Shown: piece after piece, positions 63,764-64,000 of the stretch | How positions within the stretch are numbered: position 1 is the stretch's first letter | Layout: every line of letters starts with the position of its first letter | Assembly (NCBI RefSeq): GCF_037392515.1 | Contig: NC_090283.1 | Location: 28,226,249-28,290,248, forward strand | DNA length: 64,000 nucleotides | Source of the DNA: Haliotis asinina | Lineage: Eukaryota; Mollusca; Gastropoda; Lepetellida; Haliotidae | Direction of reading: 5' to 3' | Position numbers and translations under genes: made by a program | The notes under the pieces: model-generated | What the model saw: only the letters and a program-made list of their open reading frames with translations | What the model was told of the DNA's origin: nothing | Databases searched by the model: none

Positions 63764-63993
63764 TAATTCTGGTAGTGAAATAAAAAATTCTGCGGGCAGA
63801 AATTTCTGCAGGAAAAAATTCTGCCAGAAATTTCTGCAGGAATGCATTTTCAGAGCCACTTTGTTAACTTATTAACACGTGAACACACTCTCACATGAAC
63901 TTTTCGTGTTCATCTCCTCGAGATCTTTCTAATGAAATGAAATATGTCTTTGTAGCTTGCTCCTTTCTGTGTGTCACGTTAAGACTCGCTGGC
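63764..63993 (-). repeat. right arm of the 3.1-kb inverted pair
   Basis: Reverse complement of 60869-61090 at roughly 85 percent by eye, including the TTCTGCCAGAAATTTCTG-type subrepeats, present several times here. The window ends just after it, so its outer boundary cannot be seen. Confidence 0.8.
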
Positions 63994-64000
63994 CATTCCT

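Overview
The window looks like repeat-rich, intron-bearing DNA from a mollusc, most likely a gastropod of the abalone (Haliotis) type. That guess rests on remembered features of abalone genomes: many copies of a short repeat that starts with runs of GTGAGTGAGT and continues with GCAATATTCCAGC, a tRNA-headed relative of it, very many tandem arrays, and host proteins of invertebrate type. Nothing here is bacterial.

Host genes are few and all on the minus strand. (1) A single-coding-exon gene for a two-pass membrane protein with a cysteine-rich juxtamembrane stretch and two C-terminal PPxY motifs lies at 2995-4257. (2) Gene A (13886 to 11681) has three exons: signal peptide, six-cysteine chitin-binding (peritrophin-A/CBM14) domain with a Thr/Ser-rich linker, and a PAN/Apple-like last exon. 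(3) Gene B (45777 to 22318) has the same three exons, with the same splice phases and an identical 266-base last exon size; if the exons belong together, it has a 22-kb second intron.

Inside that presumed intron sits a Polinton/Maverick element (about 26011-40420, 14.4 kb). It has 345-bp terminal inverted repeats that differ at only two positions I could see, a target-site duplication, and a dense set of open genes: integrase, protein-primed DNA polymerase B, SAP-like repeat protein, zinc-binding protein, several small membrane proteins, packaging ATPase, capsid proteins and a pair of related spike-like proteins. It looks whole or nearly so and recently inserted. An 833-bp inverted-repeat element (44075-44907) sits only about 18 bases inside the same intron from its 5' splice site.

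The rest is accessory. There are minisatellites with units of 10 to 101 bp (1-1259, 1934-2143, 11035-11435, 17390-17500, 24640-25660, 40830-41085, 41217-41430, 47085-48125, 56148-56452, 58105-58560), microsatellites, at least three SINE-like families, a decayed Tc1-like transposon split by a SINE (14170-15490), a second Tc1-like scrap (56050-56160), two decayed LINEs (52030-55720 minus, 58560-59650 plus), and several fold-back or MITE-like inverted repeats (2446-2640, 19224-19292, 19331-19487, 20253-20553, 23480-23970, 42811-42880, and an arm pair at 60869-61090 and 63764-63993). No rRNA gene, free-standing tRNA gene or CRISPR array was seen.
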